Origin: Solirubrobacteraceae bacterium
Lineage (GTDB): Bacteria; Actinomycetota; Thermoleophilia; Solirubrobacterales; Solirubrobacteraceae
NCBI GenBank assembly: GCA_019683665.1
Contig: JADGIB010000075.1
Coordinates: 1 to 12,658 of the forward strand
Reading direction: 5' to 3'
DNA length: 12,658 nt
A program made the translations under genes and the position numbers. The notes beneath the pieces are model-generated. The model saw nothing but the letters and a program-made list of their open reading frames with translations. It did no database searches and was not told the origin of the DNA. Position 1 is the stretch's first letter. Every line of letters starts with the position of its first letter. This document shows, in pieces, positions 6,347-12,658 of the stretch.

Positions 6347-6358
6347 GGGGCGGGGGGG
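6344..6358 (+). other. Potential G-quadruplex tract (G7-C-G7)
   Basis: Seven G, one C and seven G can be parsed as four GGG runs with one-base loops, the most stable class of intramolecular G-quadruplex. Its first three bases are also the last of the hairpin stem, so the two structures would compete. It lies in the ispF 3' region and downstream of the chemoreceptor stop. Confidence 0.6.
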
Positions 6359-6371
6359 CGCGGCCGGACGG

Positions 6372-8141
6372 TCAGTCGTCGCGCGCGGTGAGCGTGAAGC
6401 GGCCCACGAGGACTTCGAGGTCCTGGGCGGTGCGGGCCAGGTCCTGGGCGGATGCGGCGATCTGCTGGGTGCTTGCGCTGGTCTGCTGGGTGGTGGCGCT
6501 GACCTGTTCGCTGCTGGCCGAGGACTGCTCGGCGACGGCGGCGACGTCGGCGGTGGCCTGGGCGATCTCGGCGATGCGGGTGGCGACGTCGCCGACGGCG
6601 GTCTCGATGCGGGCGAAGGCGTCGCGGGCCTGTTCGACGACTTCGGCGCCGGCCTGGCTGCGCTGGGCGCCGGCTTCGACGACGTCGACGGTGCGGGCGG
6701 TGTCGTGTTGGATCTCGTTGATGAGGGCGCCGATGGTGGCGGCGGCCTGCTGGGACTCCTCGGCGAGCTTGCGGACCTCTTCGGCGACGACGGCGAAGCC
6801 GCGGCCCTGTTCGCCGGCGCGGGCGGCCTCGATGGCGGCGTTGAGGGCCAGGAGGTTGGTCTGCTCGGCGATGCCGCCGATGGTGGAGACGATGCCGCCG
6901 ATCTCGTCGGACTTGCCGGCGAGGGCGCGGATGGCGTGGACGACGTCGGCGCTGGATTCGCGCACGGCGGTCATGGCCTCGGTGGCCTGGGCGGCGGCGC
7001 GGGCGCCTTCGGCGGCGATCTGGCGGGCCTCTTCGGCGGCCTGGGCGGTGCGGTCGGCCGAGGCGCGGGCGTCGTCGACCATGCGGACCTGGCGCTCGGC
7101 GCCCTGGGCGACCTCGCCGACGGCGCCGGCGATCTCGCCGACGGCCCGGCCCGCCTCCTCGCCGGTCGTCGCGACCTGCCGGGAGGCCGAGCTGACCGAC
7201 GCCGCCGTCGTCGACACGTGGCCGACGAGGTCCGACAGCGAGTCGATCGTGCGGTTGAACGCCTCGATGCTGGCCTCGGTGTCGTCGCGGACGTCGTTGA
7301 CCATCCGGGCGACGTCGCCGATCTCGTCGCCGCCCGGCTTCTCGATCGGCGCCGTCGTGACCGACGCCCGCTGCGTGAGGTCGCCCTCGGCGACCGCGTT
7401 CAGGCCCGCCCGCAGCGAGGCGGTGTCGTTGGCCTGCAGCGAGCGCAGCCGGTCGAGGATCTGCGCGACGGCGCGGCGGATCGACTCCGACAGCCGGAGG
7501 GCGATCGCGATGCCGAGCAGCGCGGCGACGCCGAGCGCGACGAGGATCCAGATGCGGGCCTCGTCCTTCGTGTCGCCGATCTCGCCGCGGGCCTGGCGGG
7601 CGTACGTCTGCGCCGCCTTCGACAGCTCCTGGGCGCGCTCGGTGATGGCCAGGCCCGCCGGGTTGATCTGCGGGTAGAGGCGGGCGATCCCCTCCTCGTC
7701 GCCCTCCTCGCGCGCCTTCGTCGCGGCGGCGAGCGTCTCCTTGTAGTGGGTGATCGCCTTCGCCAGGCGGTCCGAGGTGGCGGCCAGCTCCGGCGGCGCG
7801 TCGCGCAGCGTCGCGCTGACGTCGTCGAGGAGCTCCTGGTCGGCGGCGACCTGGGCGAGGATCGCCTGGCCCTCCTCCGACGCCGGGCCCGCCTCCGGGC
7901 CGAGCCTGCGGATCACGACCTCCTCCATCTTCACCGACTGGAGGTTCAGGTCGCGGGCGGCCGCCTCGGCCTGCGCGGCGTCGACGGCCGGCGTGAACGC
8001 CTTGTCGTAGAGGTTCTCGCCCGAGTCGCCGACGCTGTCGAGCCGGGTCAGCGCGACGACGGCGATGACCGCCGACATGGCCACGAGCGTCAGCGTGCAC
8101 GCGAGCAGCTTCACGCGCAGCGAGAGGCGCGGAACGCGCAT
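6372..8141 (-). CDS. Methyl-accepting chemotaxis protein, membrane-bound
   Basis: This 589-residue chemoreceptor passes ligand signals across the membrane to CheA/CheW. In order: a short basic N terminus; TM1 about 12-32; a helical extracytoplasmic sensor domain about 33-195, of four-helix-bundle type and with no recognised ligand motif; TM2 about 197-216 (IWILVALGVAALLGIAIAL); a HAMP region about 217-285; and a long coiled-coil signalling domain. The signalling domain's hairpin tip (IAEQTNLLALNAAIEAARAGE, about 424-444) is the nearly invariant CheA/CheW contact. No CheR-tethering pentapeptide is seen at the C terminus. The ATG at 8141 has GGAGG at 8150-8154 (reverse strand), eight bases upstream. 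Codon choice changes sharply near residue 335: before it GCG, ACG, TCG and CCG are common; after it Ala is nearly always GCC, and GAA, GCA and CAA appear. No che genes adjoin it. Confidence 0.95.
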   Translation of the reverse strand: MRVPRLSLRVKLLACTLTLVAMSAVIAVVALTRLDSVGDSGENLYDKAFTPAVDAAQAEAAARDLNLQSVKMEEVVIRRLGPEAGPASEEGQAILAQVAADQELLDDVSATLRDAPPELAATSDRLAKAITHYKETLAAATKAREEGDEEGIARLYPQINPAGLAITERAQELSKAAQTYARQARGEIGDTKDEARIWILVALGVAALLGIAIALRLSESIRRAVAQILDRLRSLQANDTASLRAGLNAVAEGDLTQRASVTTAPIEKPGGDEIGDVARMVNDVRDDTEASIEAFNRTIDSLSDLVGHVSTTAASVSSASRQVATTGEEAGRAVGEIAGAVGEVAQGAERQVRMVDDARASADRTAQAAEEARQIAAEGARAAAQATEAMTAVRESSADVVHAIRALAGKSDEIGGIVSTIGGIAEQTNLLALNAAIEAARAGEQGRGFAVVAEEVRKLAEESQQAAATIGALINEIQHDTARTVDVVEAGAQRSQAGAEVVEQARDAFARIETAVGDVATRIAEIAQATADVAAVAEQSSASSEQVSATTQQTSASTQQIAASAQDLARTAQDLEVLVGRFTLTARDD

Positions 8142-8149
8142 TCAGTCTC

Positions 8150-8154
8150 CCTCC
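8150..8154 (-). promoter_or_regulatory. Shine-Dalgarno site of the chemoreceptor gene
   Basis: The reverse strand reads GGAGGGAG with the GGAGG core eight bases before the ATG at 8141. It settles the start and contrasts with the neighbouring genes that lack any ribosome site. Confidence 0.85.
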
Positions 8155-8182
8155 AAGCTGATACGGGTCTTTCGTTCCCCAT

Positions 8183-8210
8183 CTCTCGACCGCTCGGGAT
8201 CGCGCTTGAG
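8183..8210 (-). promoter_or_regulatory. Candidate sigma-28 (FliA/WhiG type) promoter of the chemoreceptor gene
   Basis: On the reverse strand CTCAAG (8210-8205) acts as the -35. GTCGAGAG (8190-8183) acts as the -10 and resembles the GCCGATAA class. Sixteen bases separate CTCA from GTCGAGAG. Transcription would begin about 30-35 bases before the ATG, leaving room for the visible ribosome site. Chemoreceptor genes are typical sigma-28 targets. The -10 match is imperfect, so this is a candidate only. Confidence 0.45.
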
Positions 8211-8243
8211 GTGTCCGCGGGCTCCTGGACGTTCGGCCGGTCG

Positions 8244-8252
8244 TGCGAGACT
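8244..8252 (+). promoter_or_regulatory. Weak extended -10 element before the antiporter gene
   Basis: TGCGAGACT can be read as TGN plus GAGACT, ending eight bases before the GTG at 8261. TGGACG at 8226-8231 is a possible -35, with a spacer of only 15 bases. The hexamer lacks the usual first T, so support is low. No ribosome site is present. Confidence 0.25.
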
Positions 8253-8260
8253 GCGGCGCC

Positions 8261-9854
8261 GTGAAGCACGAGATCCTGCTGTTGGTCCTGCTGGCGGCGA
8301 CCGGCGCGTTCCTGGTCGTCGCGTACGTGACGGAGGTCCCGTACCCGATCTGGCTCGTCGTCGGGGGCGCGCTCGTCGGCTTCCTGCCCGGCGTCCCCGA
8401 CGTGACGCTCGAGCCGGATCTCGTGCTCGTCCTGCTGCTGCCGCCGCTCCTCTACTCGGCGGCGTTCTTCTCGTCGGTGCGCGACCTGCGCGCGGACGCC
8501 GGGCCGATCTCGATGCTCGCCTTCGGGCTCGTGCTCGTGACCGCGGTGGGGCTGGCCGTCATCGGCCACGAGATCGTCGGCCTGTCGTGGGAGGTCGCGT
8601 TCGTGCTCGGCGCCGTCCTGTCGCCGACTGACCCGGTCGCGGCGACGGCGATCGGCAAGCGGGTCGGCGCGCCGCCGCGGATCGTCACGATCGTCGAGGG
8701 CGAGTCGCTGCTGAACGACTCGACCGCGCTCGTCGTCTACAAGTTCGGAATCGCGGCGGTCGTCGCCGGCGGGTTCTCGCTCGGCGACGCGGCCGGCGCG
8801 TTCGTCGTCGACGTCGTCGTCGGCGTCGCGGTCGGCCTCGTCATCGGGTGGGCGGCCATGCACCTCCTGCACCGCCTCGACGACGCGCCCGACCGAGATC
8901 GGGCTCACGCTCCTGATCCCGTACCTCGCCTACCTGCCGTGCGAGGCGATCGGCGTGTCGGCCGTCCTCGCCGCCGTCTCGGCCGGGCTGTTCATGGGCT
9001 GGAACGCGCCGCGGATCCTCACGCCGCCGACGCGGATCCAGGCCTACTCGTTCTGGGAGATCCTCGTCTTCGGGATCAACGCGGCGCTCTTCCTCCTGCT
9101 CGGCCTGGAGCTGCCGACCGTGGTCGACGAGATCGCCGGGATCCCGACGCTCACCCTCGTCGGGTACGCGGCCGCGGTCGTCGGCGGCGTCGTCGGCGTC
9201 CGCTTCGCGTGGCTGTTCGGGCTGGCGGCCGGCCGGCGGGTCGCGATGCGCCTGCTCGGGCGCCCGGTGTCGACCCCGTGGCGGGCGCTGACGCTCGTCT
9301 CCTGGAACGGGATGCGCGGGGCGGTGTCGCTGGCGACCGCGCTGGCGATCCCGGTCGCGCTCGACGACGGCGCCCCGTTCCCGGACCGCGACCTCGTCAT
9401 CTTCCTCGCCTACGTGACGATCCTCGCCACCGTGCTCGGGCAGGGCCTGACGCTGCCGTGGCTGATCCGCCGGCTCCGGCTCGCCGGGGTGGGGGTGGAC
9501 CGGAGCGCCGCCCTCGAGCGCCGGGCGCGGCTGGAGGCGCTCGACGCCGCGCTGGACCGCGCCGAGGAGCTGCGCGACGAGCCGTGGGTGCCGCAGGACG
9601 TCCTCACCCGCGTCGAGCAGGTCTACACGCTGCGCCGCCGCCGCGTGGCCGAGGAGCTTGAGGCGCCAGGGGCGGGCGCGTCGACGGCGCTCGGGGGCCT
9701 GGACGTCGGCGCGGCGAGCCGGCTGCGCAGCGAGCTGCAGGACGCCCAGCGGGAGCGGATCCTCGAGCTGCGCAACACCGGCGTCATCAACGACGAGATC
9801 ATGCGCCGCATCGAGCGCGACCTCGACCTCGAGGACGTGCGGTTCGGGGCCTAG
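8261..9854 (+). pseudogene. Na+/H+ antiporter, CPA1 family, interrupted by a one-base frameshift
   Basis: If the shift is repaired the protein has about 530 residues, normal for bacterial CPA1 Na+(K+)/H+ exchangers that keep cytoplasmic pH and sodium in balance. The N-terminal part, from GTG 8261, has hydrophobic segments and two signatures: SPTDPVAATAI (121-131) and GESLLNDSTALVVYKF (147-162), the latter with the ion-site Asp153. At CCC 8888-8890 one extra C moves the frame. After it the other frame continues with PTEIGLTLLIPYLAYLPCEAIG, then WNGMRGAVSLATALAIP (the conserved Arg-bearing helix), and a charged cytoplasmic tail ending at TAG 9852. The unshifted frame runs to 9661 but encodes only Arg/Pro-rich nonsense. 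Both halves look fully conserved, so this is either a recent mutation or a sequencing/assembly error. GTG 8243 would add six residues and is less likely. Confidence 0.88.
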
Positions 9855-9861
9855 CCGGGCG

Positions 9862-12658
9862 TCAGCGGATCCGCGGGCGCAGCGTCGCCGTCCGGCCGCC
9901 CATCCGCACCCGGACGGTCAGCCGGCGCCCGGCCCGCTCGCCGCGCAGGCCCGTCGGCCCGAGCCGCACGACGACCCGGCGCGTCGCGAGCCCGCGGACC
10001 GTCACCGTGCGGCGGGCGACGGCCAGGCGCGGGCGCGGCGCCGCCGTCAGCGAGACGGCCCGGCGTCCGCTGACCGACATCCGCCGGCCGAGGCCGATCC
10101 GCACGGCCGAGATCCGCCGCGCCCCGCGGACCGTCACGGTCACGCGCCCCCTTCGCAGCCGCGCCGTCGCACGCGTCGTCGCGGTCCGGCTCGCGGCCGC
10201 GGCGACCGTGCCGCACACCTCGAACGCGCCGCGGCCGCGGTGCCCGGCGCCGCTGTGGCCGGTGAACGCGGCGTCGCCGGCCAGCCGCTCGCCGCAGCAC
10301 AGCCGCCGGGTGTTCAGCAGGATGCCGTCCTCGCCGCCGTCGATCGTCAGCGCGAAGCGCGAGAGCGGCACGTCGGGGATCCCCTCGAACGTGTTCACGA
10401 CGCGGCCCTGCGGCGTGAGCGCGGTCCTCCCGGTGAGGGTCAGGCTCAGCAGCCCCTCCAGGTCGAGCCGCAGCTGCGGCAGCCCGCCGCCGCGCGGCGT
10501 GACGAGCCGCACGTCGCCGGTCAGCGGGATCGGCAGCAGCGGCGTGACCGCGGTCGCCGTGCCGACGACGTTGCGCGTCCCGCAGTCCTCCCCCTCGGCG
10601 CAGGAGCGGTTGAGGTTGGCGACGTCGACGCCGATCGCCTTCGGCAGCGTCACCGTCACCGTCCGGGCGTTGATCTCGCCCGCCCGCTGGGTGACGAGCG
10701 CGGTCACCGTCGGGTGCGCGCCCTTGGCGAGCTGGGCGCGGGTCGCGACCGCGCCCGCCAGCCTGGGCGCGAACCGCACCCGGTCGCAGGCGGTCGCCCG
10801 GTACGGCGCGGTCGCGGCCGCGCCCGCGCCGAGCGCGGACGTGAAGGCGGCCGCGACCGGCCGGTCGGCGCAGCTCGTCGCGTTGCGCATGAACCCGTCG
10901 CGGTCGAGCGTGAGCCGGATCTCGCGCAGGCCGAGCGGGATCCCGCCGACGACCTGGGGGAGGCCGGCGGCGACGACGTCGAGGCCCTGGTCGTCGGGGC
11001 GCACGACGATCTTCGCGAGGCTCACCGTCGTGCCGAGGTCGAACGGGCCGACGCGGCCGGGGACGACGATGGCCAGGCCCGCGAGCGCGCCGTCGAGCGG
11101 CGCGGTCAGGAACACCCGGCCGGCGATCGGCAGCGGCCGGGGCCCGGGGCCGGCGACGAGCTCCGCGGTCCCGACCCGGCTGTCGGCGGGGCAGGCGCCG
11201 GCCCGCGCCCGCTCGAGCTCGCCCAGGCCGATGCCGCCGCCGAGCCCGCCGACGAGGCCGGCCGGGAACGACACGCGCATCCCGCTCAGGCGCTGGGTGC
11301 GCTCCGGGCGGGTGACGGTCGTCGTCGCGGTCGCGAACGCGCCGGCGGTCGACGGGCGCACCGACACCCCGATGCCCGGCGTGAACGGCAGCGGGTCCGG
11401 GCAGGGGGTGCCGGCCCCGTCGAGGTCGACCATGAACAGGCTCTGCGAGGTCGCGGCGGCGCCGCCGCTGTTCGGCGCGAGCGTCGCGACGCTGCGCGCC
11501 GCGCCGCAGCGGTCGGGCGTCGTCAGGATCGACCGGTCGCCGCCCCGGAACGCGAGCTCGAACGCCGTGAACGGCAGCGGCGGCAGGTCGCGGAACGTCG
11601 AGCGGACCTGGCCGGTGCGCGGGTCGGGGCTCACGTCGCCGACGAGCTTGATCCGCAGGTCGGGGCCGGGGACGTCGACGAACAGCCGCAGCATCCGGCC
11701 GGGCCGCGGCTCGCCCTCGTAGACGGTGCCGGTGAGCGTCCCGGCGACCGGCGAGGCGAACGCGACGGTGCCGACCGCCGACGCGGCGGGGCAGTCGGGC
11801 GCCGTGCGGCGCCCGCGCCCGAACTGCTCGTCGGTGCAGACCTCGAGGCCGTCGGCGGCGCCGGGGTTCAGCCCGGCGCCGAGCGGCAGCGTGACCGTCG
11901 TCTCGGCCACGTGCGCCTGGCGGACCGGCTCCTCGTCGCCGGGGACGACGAGGCGGATCGCGTACCCGGCGGTGCTCTCGACGCGCGTCGTCGACGGCGC
12001 GACCTGGAGCGTCGGCGTGAACGGGACCGCGTCGCAGCCGGTCGGGGTGAACGACGCCTGGGCGGTGGCCGCCGACCCGCTGTGGGGCGTGACGCGGACC
12101 GTCGTCGTCGCCGGCGCGCAGCTCGTGGGCAGCGTGACGAACGCGGCGCCGCCCGCGGTGCGGCCGCGGAGGGTCAGCTCCATCCCGGTGATCTTGGTGG
12201 CCAGCCCGTTGAACTCGGCCGGCAGCCCGTCGAGCGACGACGTCAGCCCGAAGTCGCCGACGTCGCGCACGTCGATCCTCGACGGCAGCCGGATCTCGCC
12301 GGCGATGCCGCCGAGCGGCCGCACCGCGATGCCGAGCCGGGCCGCCTCGCCGGGGCTCGGCTCGAGGTTGTAGACGGTGCCCGGGGCGTCGACCGGGAGG
12401 CCGACGAGGCGCCGGGCGCCGAGCCGGAAGCGGACGGGCCGCGCGCGGGAGGCGCCGGTCCTCAGCGCGGCGGTGCGCGCGGTCGGGCACAGGATCGGCA
12501 GCGGCAGGACCGCGCACAGGCCGGGGAGCGGGAGGCCCGGCAGCGACGGCAGCCCGCCGCCGCCTGTCCCGCCGCCGGAGCCGCCCCCGCCCGCGGCGGC
12601 CCCGATCCCGGTGATCGTGTGGACGACGGTCGTGCCGACGACGGCGTCGGCGCCGCAG
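9862..12658 (-). CDS. Large secreted protein of repeated Cys-bearing beta-type modules (5' end outside window)
   Basis: The frame stays open from the TGA at 9862-9864 to the right edge, giving at least 931 residues; the GTG at 12324 is internal, since upstream codons continue the same protein. Visible residues 1-19 precede a Gly/Ser/Thr linker (20-35). Four related modules of about 200 residues follow, the first partly degenerate. Each has a CxxxxFxP-type entry (208, 419, 624), a VGTA strand, a TG-x-V-strand stretch, a tG-V ... F..lP..P..f.L segment and a closing Cys. The last ~110 residues are a basic, Arg/Thr/Val-rich beta domain (about 820-931). No enzyme motif, LPXTG or C-terminal membrane helix is visible. 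The composition and paired Cys suggest an exported surface or matrix protein. I recognise the architecture from Solirubrobacterales hypothetical proteins but know no assigned function. It faces the antiporter tail to tail, with 7 bases between stops. Confidence 0.8.
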   Translation of the reverse strand, partial: CGADAVVGTTVVHTITGIGAAAGGGGSGGGTGGGGLPSLPGLPLPGLCAVLPLPILCPTARTAALRTGASRARPVRFRLGARRLVGLPVDAPGTVYNLEPSPGEAARLGIAVRPLGGIAGEIRLPSRIDVRDVGDFGLTSSLDGLPAEFNGLATKITGMELTLRGRTAGGAAFVTLPTSCAPATTTVRVTPHSGSAATAQASFTPTGCDAVPFTPTLQVAPSTTRVESTAGYAIRLVVPGDEEPVRQAHVAETTVTLPLGAGLNPGAADGLEVCTDEQFGRGRRTAPDCPAASAVGTVAFASPVAGTLTGTVYEGEPRPGRMLRLFVDVPGPDLRIKLVGDVSPDPRTGQVRSTFRDLPPLPFTAFELAFRGGDRSILTTPDRCGAARSVATLAPNSGGAAATSQSLFMVDLDGAGTPCPDPLPFTPGIGVSVRPSTAGAFATATTTVTRPERTQRLSGMRVSFPAGLVGGLGGGIGLGELERARAGACPADSRVGTAELVAGPGPRPLPIAGRVFLTAPLDGALAGLAIVVPGRVGPFDLGTTVSLAKIVVRPDDQGLDVVAAGLPQVVGGIPLGLREIRLTLDRDGFMRNATSCADRPVAAAFTSALGAGAAATAPYRATACDRVRFAPRLAGAVATRAQLAKGAHPTVTALVTQRAGEINARTVTVTLPKAIGVDVANLNRSCAEGEDCGTRNVVGTATAVTPLLPIPLTGDVRLVTPRGGGLPQLRLDLEGLLSLTLTGRTALTPQGRVVNTFEGIPDVPLSRFALTIDGGEDGILLNTRRLCCGERLAGDAAFTGHSGAGHRGRGAFEVCGTVAAAASRTATTRATARLRRGRVTVTVRGARRISAVRIGLGRRMSVSGRRAVSLTAAPRPRLAVARRTVTVRGLATRRVVVRLGPTGLRGERAGRRLTVRVRMGGRTATLRPRIR
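10297..10566 (-). repeat. Protein module repeat, copy 3 core (VGTA to Cys)
   Basis: Encodes VGTATAVTPLLPIPLTG ... TPQGRVVNTFEGIPDVPLSRFALTIDGG up to a Cys, about 90 residues. It lines up with the copy at 11506-11775 position by position over the TG, tGxV, F..lP..P and GG landmarks. The similarity is at protein level only, so the duplication is old. Confidence 0.65.
10870..11175 (-). repeat. Protein module repeat, copy 2 core (VGTA to Cys)
   Basis: Begins VGTAELVAG and ends at the Cys of NATSC, about 102 residues. It is the most divergent of the three clear copies: the closing part reads LPQVVGGIPLGLREIRLTLDRDGF in place of F..lP..P..F.L...GG. The longer spacing comes from an insertion near PGRVGPFDLG. 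Confidence 0.55.
11506..11775 (-). repeat. Protein module repeat, copy 1 core (VGT to Cys)
   Basis: Encodes VGTVAFASPVAGTLTGTVYEG ... tail FRDLPPLPFTAFELAFRGG up to the Cys of DRC, about 90 residues. It matches copy 3 in length and landmark order. A more degenerate copy appears to precede it, with its closing Cys in LPTSC near 12116. Confidence 0.65.

Noticed and set aside
6388..7677. 429-codon plus-strand open frame opposite the chemoreceptor
   Set aside because: Ser/Ala/Trp-rich complement of a coiled-coil gene; no start signals and no recognisable domain.
5980..8100. 706-codon minus-strand open frame overlapping the chemoreceptor and ispF
   Set aside because: It is a shifted frame of the chemoreceptor gene; the true frame carries all chemoreceptor motifs and a ribosome site.
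8891..9661. Unshifted continuation of the antiporter frame to 9661 as a fusion domain
   Set aside because: The encoded sequence is Arg/Pro/Asp-rich with no membrane segments, while the neighbouring frame carries the conserved second half of the transporter.
10007..11722. 571-codon plus-strand open frame opposite the repeat protein
   Set aside because: Complement of the accepted frame, rich in Ser, Pro and Arg, without motifs or start signals.
12322..12324. GTG as the start of the repeat protein
   Set aside because: Codons upstream stay open to the window edge and encode coherent sequence (for example GTVYNLEPSPGEAARLGIAV) continuous with the module, and no ribosome site precedes the GTG.
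9851..12517. 888-codon minus-strand open frame in the right-hand gene
   Set aside because: Shifted frame of the repeat protein, composed largely of Arg, Pro, Ala and Asp; the accepted frame has paired Cys, periodic strands and internal repeats.
1..12658. CRISPR arrays, insertion sequences, tRNA/rRNA genes, riboswitches (including a c-di-AMP type)
   Set aside because: Intergenic gaps are all under 120 bases, and none shows the regular repeats, terminal inverted repeats, cloverleaf or conserved riboswitch cores needed.

Overview
The window is chromosomal DNA from a very GC-rich bacterium (by eye well above 70% G+C, with almost all third codon positions G or C). The disA-carD-ispD order, with ispF nearby, is typical of Actinomycetota. 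A membrane chemoreceptor and a large secreted module-repeat protein suggest the motile deep-branching class Thermoleophilia (Solirubrobacterales: Conexibacter, Solirubrobacter, Patulibacter and relatives). That placement is inference from memory of such genomes; no phylogeny was run.

Layout. 1-158 is the Gly/Asp-rich tail of an unidentified membrane protein. 244-3423 reads as one rightward operon: disA (c-di-AMP synthase and DNA-integrity scanner), carD (RNA polymerase-binding regulator), ispD (MEP isoprenoid pathway), then an alpha/beta hydrolase joined to ispD by an ATGA overlap. The hydrolase meets a leftward CrtI/PYROXD2-type FAD oxidoreductase (3420-4904) tail to tail, both stops sharing one CTAG. 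The oxidoreductase is divergent from a PHP-family histidinol-phosphatase (5020-5856), which overlaps ispF (5853-6323) by GTGA. In many actinobacteria ispD and ispF are adjacent; here three unrelated genes lie between them.

6324-6371 is a convergent gap with a perfect GC hairpin and a G7-C-G7 tract that can fold as a G-quadruplex. Leftward of it reads a methyl-accepting chemotaxis protein (6372-8141) with a strong Shine-Dalgarno site and a candidate sigma-28 promoter. Divergent from it is a CPA1 Na+/H+ antiporter (8261-9854) broken by one extra C near 8888-8890. 9862 to the right edge is a leftward, 5'-truncated secreted protein of at least 931 residues, made of repeated Cys-bearing beta-type modules and a basic C-terminal domain; it is the least explained item here.

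The genes cover core housekeeping (genome integrity signalling, transcription initiation, isoprenoid and histidine synthesis) followed by envelope and motility functions. There are no mobile elements, CRISPR arrays, tRNA or rRNA genes, and no gene-free stretch over 120 bases. The most useful observations are a carD frame with no conventional start codon, which points to an ATC start behind a very strong ribosome site; a DGA-to-DGG change in the DisA active-site motif; -10-like hexamers placed so close to start codons that leaderless mRNAs are likely; a codon-usage break inside the chemoreceptor; and the repeat architecture of the terminal secreted protein. I found no clear multi-gene novel defence or biosynthetic system.
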